A stretch of 8,492 nt of DNA from Gammaproteobacteria bacterium (lineage in GTDB: Bacteria; Pseudomonadota; Gammaproteobacteria; GRL18): contig JAGLFC010000106.1 of the NCBI GenBank assembly GCA_023144715.1, forward strand, positions 1 to 8,492. The letters are read 5' to 3'. This document shows, piece after piece, positions 5,269-8,492 of the stretch. The notes beneath the pieces were generated by a model. It ran no database searches. It was given only the letters and a program-made list of their open reading frames with translations, and was not told where the DNA came from. The first letter of the stretch is position 1. The number at the start of each line of letters is the position of its first letter. A program made the translations under genes and the position numbers.

Positions 5269-6990
5269 GTGGTGGAATTATCAGGTGCCGAAATTATTGC
5301 ACAATTCCTCGAAGATGAGGGTGTAGAATATCTGTTTGGTTATCCCGGTGGAGCAGTGTTGCATACTTATGATGCACTGTTACGTGCGGATAGTGTCAAA
5401 CATATTTTAGTGCGTCATGAACAAGCGGCTGTACATGCGGCCGATGGTTATGCTCGTTCAACTGGAAAGACGGGTGTGGCACTGGTGACTTCAGGACCAG
5501 GTATGACGAATGCAGTCACTGGTATTGCCACGGCTTATCTGGATTCTATCCCTTTGGTGGTTCTCACAGGACAAGTGCCTACTAGTGTGATTGGTAGTGA
5601 TGCGTTTCAAGAAGTCGATTCTGTGGGTATTTCTCGTCCCTGTGTGAAGCATAACTTTTTAGTCAAAGATGTTAAAGATATAGCAGAAACACTGACGAAG
5701 GCCTTTTATGTGGCTTCAACAGGTCGTCCAGGACCTGTGGTAGTGGATATTCCTAAAGATATAACCGATCCTAATATTAAGATCCCTTATAGCTATCAAT
5801 CTTCTATTGAGATGCGTTCTTATAATCCTGTGATTAAAGGACATCCATTTCAAATTAAAAAAGCCGTTGAGGTCATGTTACAGGCAAAAAAACCTGTATT
5901 TTATATCGGTGGTGGTGTTGTGTTAGGGAATGCTTCTGCTTCCTTGCGATCATTAGTTGAGCGGTTAAATTTTCCTCTCACCAGTACATTAATGGGCTTA
6001 GGTGCGTTTCCTTCGTCAGATAAAAATTTTCTTGGTATGTTAGGGATGCACGGCACGTATGAAGCCAATATGGCCATGCATGAAACCGATGTATTAATTG
6101 CTGTCGGAGCACGTTTTGATGATCGGGTCACAGGACATTTAGAACATTTTTGTCCCGATGCTAAAATTATTCATATTGATATTGATCCGTCTTCTATTTC
6201 CAAAACAGTACATGTTGATATACCCATTGTGGGCGATGTTGATGATGTTTTAACTTCTATGCTTGAATTGCTTAAAAATACCGATCAAAGCAATGATGAA
6301 CAAAGCATGAAAGATTGGCACAAACAGGTTAAACAATGGCGTAAGAAAGAGTGTCTGCGTTATAACAAAAAGACAAAAGAAATTAAGCCTCAATATGTCA
6401 TTGAAAAATTGCATGAAGTGACGAAGGGTGATGCTTATATTACTTCTGATGTTGGACAGCACCAGATGTTTGCCGCACAATATTATTCATTTGAAGAACC
6501 AAGACGCTGGATTAATTCAGGGGGCTTGGGTACGATGGGCTTTGGCTTGCCTGCTGCGGTTGGCGTACAATTAGCACATTTGGATCAAACCGTTGCCTGT
6601 GTGACAGGTGAAGGCAGTATTCAAATGAATATTCAAGAGTTAGCGACCTGTATGCAATACCAATTACCCATAAAAATTATTAATCTTAATAATCGTTATC
6701 TGGGTATGGTACGTCAGTGGCAAGAATTTTTCTATGAAGGACGTTATGCGATGTCCTATATGGATTCAATTCCTGATTTCGTAAAACTGGCTGAAAGTTA
6801 TGGTCATGTGGGTATGAAAATTGAGACAGCAGATGATGTAGAAGACGCATTAAAAGAAGCCTTTGCGATGAAAGATAAACTTGTTTTTATGGATTTTATT
6901 ACCACTCGTGAAGAAAATGTGTATCCCATGATTTCCGCAGGTAAGGGGCATCATGAAATGGAATTAATGCCTGATAGCGAACTGGTTTAA
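5269..6990 (+). CDS. ilvI: Acetohydroxyacid synthase, large catalytic subunit
   Basis: ThDP- and FAD-dependent enzyme that condenses two pyruvates to acetolactate, or pyruvate with 2-oxobutyrate to acetohydroxybutyrate: the first common step to valine, leucine and isoleucine. The 573 residues cover the whole family. The N-terminal ThDP-binding domain has FGYPGGAVLHTYDAL and the catalytic glutamate E51 in VRHEQAAVHAADGYAR; the central FAD domain contains GARFDDRVTGH (280-290); the C-terminal ThDP/metal domain has GEGS (447-450) with NLNN (472-475). Where most ThDP enzymes have GDGS this one has Glu, which I recall in related proteobacterial enzymes. It resembles E. coli IlvI (for example IINLNNRYLGMVRQW) rather than IlvB or IlvG. 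Start: two adjacent GTG codons (5269 and 5272) follow AGGAG at 5260-5264; the second has the better spacing (7 bases), so the first residue is uncertain by one. First gene of ilvIHC, 46 bases before ilvH. Confidence 0.95.
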   Translation: MVELSGAEIIAQFLEDEGVEYLFGYPGGAVLHTYDALLRADSVKHILVRHEQAAVHAADGYARSTGKTGVALVTSGPGMTNAVTGIATAYLDSIPLVVLTGQVPTSVIGSDAFQEVDSVGISRPCVKHNFLVKDVKDIAETLTKAFYVASTGRPGPVVVDIPKDITDPNIKIPYSYQSSIEMRSYNPVIKGHPFQIKKAVEVMLQAKKPVFYIGGGVVLGNASASLRSLVERLNFPLTSTLMGLGAFPSSDKNFLGMLGMHGTYEANMAMHETDVLIAVGARFDDRVTGHLEHFCPDAKIIHIDIDPSSISKTVHVDIPIVGDVDDVLTSMLELLKNTDQSNDEQSMKDWHKQVKQWRKKECLRYNKKTKEIKPQYVIEKLHEVTKGDAYITSDVGQHQMFAAQYYSFEEPRRWINSGGLGTMGFGLPAAVGVQLAHLDQTVACVTGEGSIQMNIQELATCMQYQLPIKIINLNNRYLGMVRQWQEFFYEGRYAMSYMDSIPDFVKLAESYGHVGMKIETADDVEDALKEAFAMKDKLVFMDFITTREENVYPMISAGKGHHEMELMPDSELV

Positions 6991-7000
6991 TCCAGTTTGT
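6977..7000 (+). other. RNA hairpin with the ilvI stop codon in its loop
   Basis: AACTGG (6980-6985) pairs with CCAGTT (6992-6997), and the stem can extend through G-U and C-G pairs to 6977 and 7000, giving up to nine pairs. The six-base loop TTTAAT contains the ilvI stop TAA (6988-6990). An alternative hairpin, GTTTG (6995-6999) with CAAAC (7008-7012), uses the same 3' arm and excludes the first. No U-run follows, so it is not a terminator. Confidence 0.45.
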
Positions 7001-7036
7001 CTTTGTGCAAACAATCAACAACTAAAGAGTTATAAA

Positions 7037-7534
7037 ATGCGTCATATTATATCTATTTTATTAGAAAATGAAGCGGGAGCTTTATCAAGAGTAGCAGGGC
7101 TGTTTTCTGCCCGTGCTTATAATATTGAATCTTTAACCGTTGCACCGACTGAAGATTCTTCTATGTCAAGAATGACTCTAGTCACCAGTGGTTCAGCTGA
7201 AATTATTGAACAAATCACCAAGCAGCTCAATAAGCTGATTGATGTGGTTAAACTTAATGATTTGAATGTGTCCTGTGTACAACATATTGAACGTGAAATG
7301 ATGTTGATCAAGCTGAAAGCACCTGTGTCGTCTCGAGAGGAAATTATGCGTTTGAGTAATATTTTTCGGGGCAATATTATTGATGTGAACGATGACACCT
7401 ATACTGTTGAACTCACGGGTACGTCCGAAAAATTGAATGCCTTTATTGCAGCATTTGAATGTGATAGTATTTTAGAAACGGTGCGTTCAGGCGTAATGGG
7501 TATTTCTCGTGGTAGCTCCTCATTACATCTGTAA
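7037..7534 (+). CDS. ilvH: Acetohydroxyacid synthase, small regulatory subunit
   Basis: Regulatory partner of IlvI; it raises the activity of the catalytic subunit and gives feedback inhibition by valine. The 165-residue length is close to E. coli IlvH (163). The N-terminal ACT domain (about 1-76) begins RHIISILLENEAGALSRVAGLFSARAYNIESLTVAPT. The residues whose mutation makes E. coli IlvH valine-resistant, as I recall them (G14, N29, A36), are all conserved, so valine feedback is expected. The C-terminal domain (about 80-165) has the conserved EREMMLIKL, IFRGNIIDV and RSGVMGISRG blocks. One small difference is ARAYNIESL where RGYNIESL is more usual. The start is supported by AAAGAG at 7024-7029, 7 bases upstream. 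It is second in the ilvIHC operon, 46 bases after ilvI and 60 before ilvC. Confidence 0.95.
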   Translation: MRHIISILLENEAGALSRVAGLFSARAYNIESLTVAPTEDSSMSRMTLVTSGSAEIIEQITKQLNKLIDVVKLNDLNVSCVQHIEREMMLIKLKAPVSSREEIMRLSNIFRGNIIDVNDDTYTVELTGTSEKLNAFIAAFECDSILETVRSGVMGISRGSSSLHL

Positions 7535-7552
7535 TTACAATAACAATTCTCA

Positions 7553-7572
7553 GGGTAACAAGATTGTTGCCC
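7553..7572 (+). other. Intercistronic hairpin between ilvH and ilvC
   Basis: GGGTAACA (7553-7560) pairs with TGTTGCCC (7565-7572) around the loop AGAT: eight pairs including one G-U wobble. It is the most stable stem in the window by eye. An A-rich stretch follows on this strand and no U-run is present, so it is not an intrinsic terminator. It ends 22 bases before the ilvC ATG and just before its AAAGG ribosome binding site, where it could affect RNA processing, stability or ilvC translation. Confidence 0.5.
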
Positions 7573-7594
7573 AAATAACAAAAGGTTTGAATGA

Positions 7595-8492
7595 ATGAAC
7601 ATATACTATGATAAAGACTGCGATCTTTCTATCATCAAGGGCATGAAAGTAACCATCGTGGGTTATGGTTCTCAAGGACACGCACATGCGAATAATCTAA
7701 AAGATTCAGGTGTGGATGTTACTATTGCATTACGTGAAGGTTCTGCCTCAGCCGCCAAAGCAGAAGCGGCAGGTCTTGTGGTCAAAAATGCTAAAGATGC
7801 TGTTGCTGACGCAGACTTAGTGATGGTGCTTACACCTGATGAATTTCAATCTCAATTATATAAAAATGACATCGAACCTAATATTAAGCAGGGTGCAACA
7901 CTTGCATTTGCTCATGGTTTTAGTATTCATTACAACCAAGTTGTGCCTCGTGCTGATTTGGACGTGATTATGATTGCCCCTAAAGCACCTGGTCATACCG
8001 TGCGTTCAGAATTTGTTAAGGGCGGTGGTATTCCTGATTTAATCGCGATTCATCAAGATGCTTCTGGTAAAGCAAAAAATGTTGCACTTTCTTACGCATC
8101 AGGTGTGGGCGGTGGTCGTACAGGTATTATTGAAACCACTTTTAAAGATGAAACTGAAACGGACTTATTTGGTGAGCAAGCCGTACTATGTGGTGGTGCC
8201 GTTGAATTAGTTAAAGCGGGTTTTGAAACGTTAACAGAAGCGGGTTATGCTCCAGAAATGGCATACTTCGAGTGTTTGCATGAATTAAAACTGATTGTTG
8301 ATCTCATGTATGAAGGCGGTATCGCTAACATGAATTATTCAATTTCTAATAATGCCGAATATGGTGAGTATGTCACAGGGCCTAAAGTCATTAATGACGA
8401 AAGCCGTAAAGCCATGAAAGAAGCTTTAGATAATATTCAAAATGGTGAATACGCCAAGCGTTTTATTATGGAAGGTCAAACCAACTATCCAG
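7595..8492 (+). CDS. ilvC: Ketol-acid reductoisomerase, class I (3' partial)
   Basis: NADPH- and Mg2+-dependent enzyme that isomerises and reduces the acetohydroxyacids made by IlvIH to dihydroxy acids: the second step of branched-chain amino acid synthesis. The window holds 299 codons plus one base; class I enzymes are about 330-340 residues, so only the C-terminal tip is missing. The N-terminal Rossmann domain has VGYGSQGHAHANNLKDSGVDV (22-42) and LREGSAS (46-52), the phosphate-binding loop of NADPH-preferring enzymes. Active-site residues sit at the usual numbers: H107, K130 (APKAPGHTVRSEF), D190 and E194 (DLFGEQAVLCGG), E226 and E230 (ECLHELKLIVDLMYEGG), S251 (NMNYSISNNAEYG). The sequence strongly resembles Pseudomonas IlvC. 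Start: the ATG at 7595 follows AAAGG (7581-7585); the nearby ATG at 7591 is in another frame and soon hits a stop. Third gene of the operon. Confidence 0.96.
   Translation, partial: MNIYYDKDCDLSIIKGMKVTIVGYGSQGHAHANNLKDSGVDVTIALREGSASAAKAEAAGLVVKNAKDAVADADLVMVLTPDEFQSQLYKNDIEPNIKQGATLAFAHGFSIHYNQVVPRADLDVIMIAPKAPGHTVRSEFVKGGGIPDLIAIHQDASGKAKNVALSYASGVGGGRTGIIETTFKDETETDLFGEQAVLCGGAVELVKAGFETLTEAGYAPEMAYFECLHELKLIVDLMYEGGIANMNYSISNNAEYGEYVTGPKVINDESRKAMKEALDNIQNGEYAKRFIMEGQTNYP

Noticed and set aside
7399..7602. Minus-strand open frame spanning the end of ilvH and the ilvH-ilvC gap
   Set aside because: It is antisense to the conserved IlvH C-terminus, has no family resemblance and no clear ribosome binding site.

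Overview
The window is an ordinary, AT-rich piece of bacterial chromosome, most likely from a gammaproteobacterium. Three things point there: the IlvI, IlvH and IlvC proteins read like those of Pseudomonas and Escherichia relatives, in the order ilvI-ilvH-ilvC; the ABC-F ATPase is a YheS type with the same length (637 residues) and the same C-terminal coiled coil as I recall for E. coli YheS; and there are YdcH-like (DUF465) and DUF4124 proteins, both common in Proteobacteria. I cannot name the genus. No mobile element, CRISPR array, tRNA or rRNA gene is visible, and codon use looks uniform along the window.

Left part (1-1416): the 3' portion of a Kef/CPA2-type cation:proton antiporter gene whose 5' end lies outside the window, followed by a small convergent gene for a YdcH-like protein. 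The two genes overlap tail to tail by 24 bases.

Middle (1417-5073): a divergent intergenic region, then an uncharacterised two-part membrane protein joined by a TAATG stop/start overlap to the YheS-type ABC-F gene. After these comes a separate gene for a small exported DUF4124 protein with an Asn-rich stretch and an Arg-Pro-Ile-Asp repeat.

Right part (5074-8492): a 195-base upstream region with a good promoter candidate and several symmetrical or repeated elements, then ilvI, ilvH and the first 299 codons of ilvC. IlvI and IlvH form acetohydroxyacid synthase, which makes acetolactate or acetohydroxybutyrate. IlvC then isomerises and reduces these on the way to valine, leucine and isoleucine. 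Both gaps between the ilv genes can form RNA hairpins that lack the U-run of a terminator, so a single transcript is likely.

I see no convincing new multi-gene system. The items most worth a second look are the unknown membrane protein coupled to the ABC-F gene, the ilv leader and intercistronic structures, and a G8 run in the antiporter gene. No gene-free stretch exceeds 300 bases.
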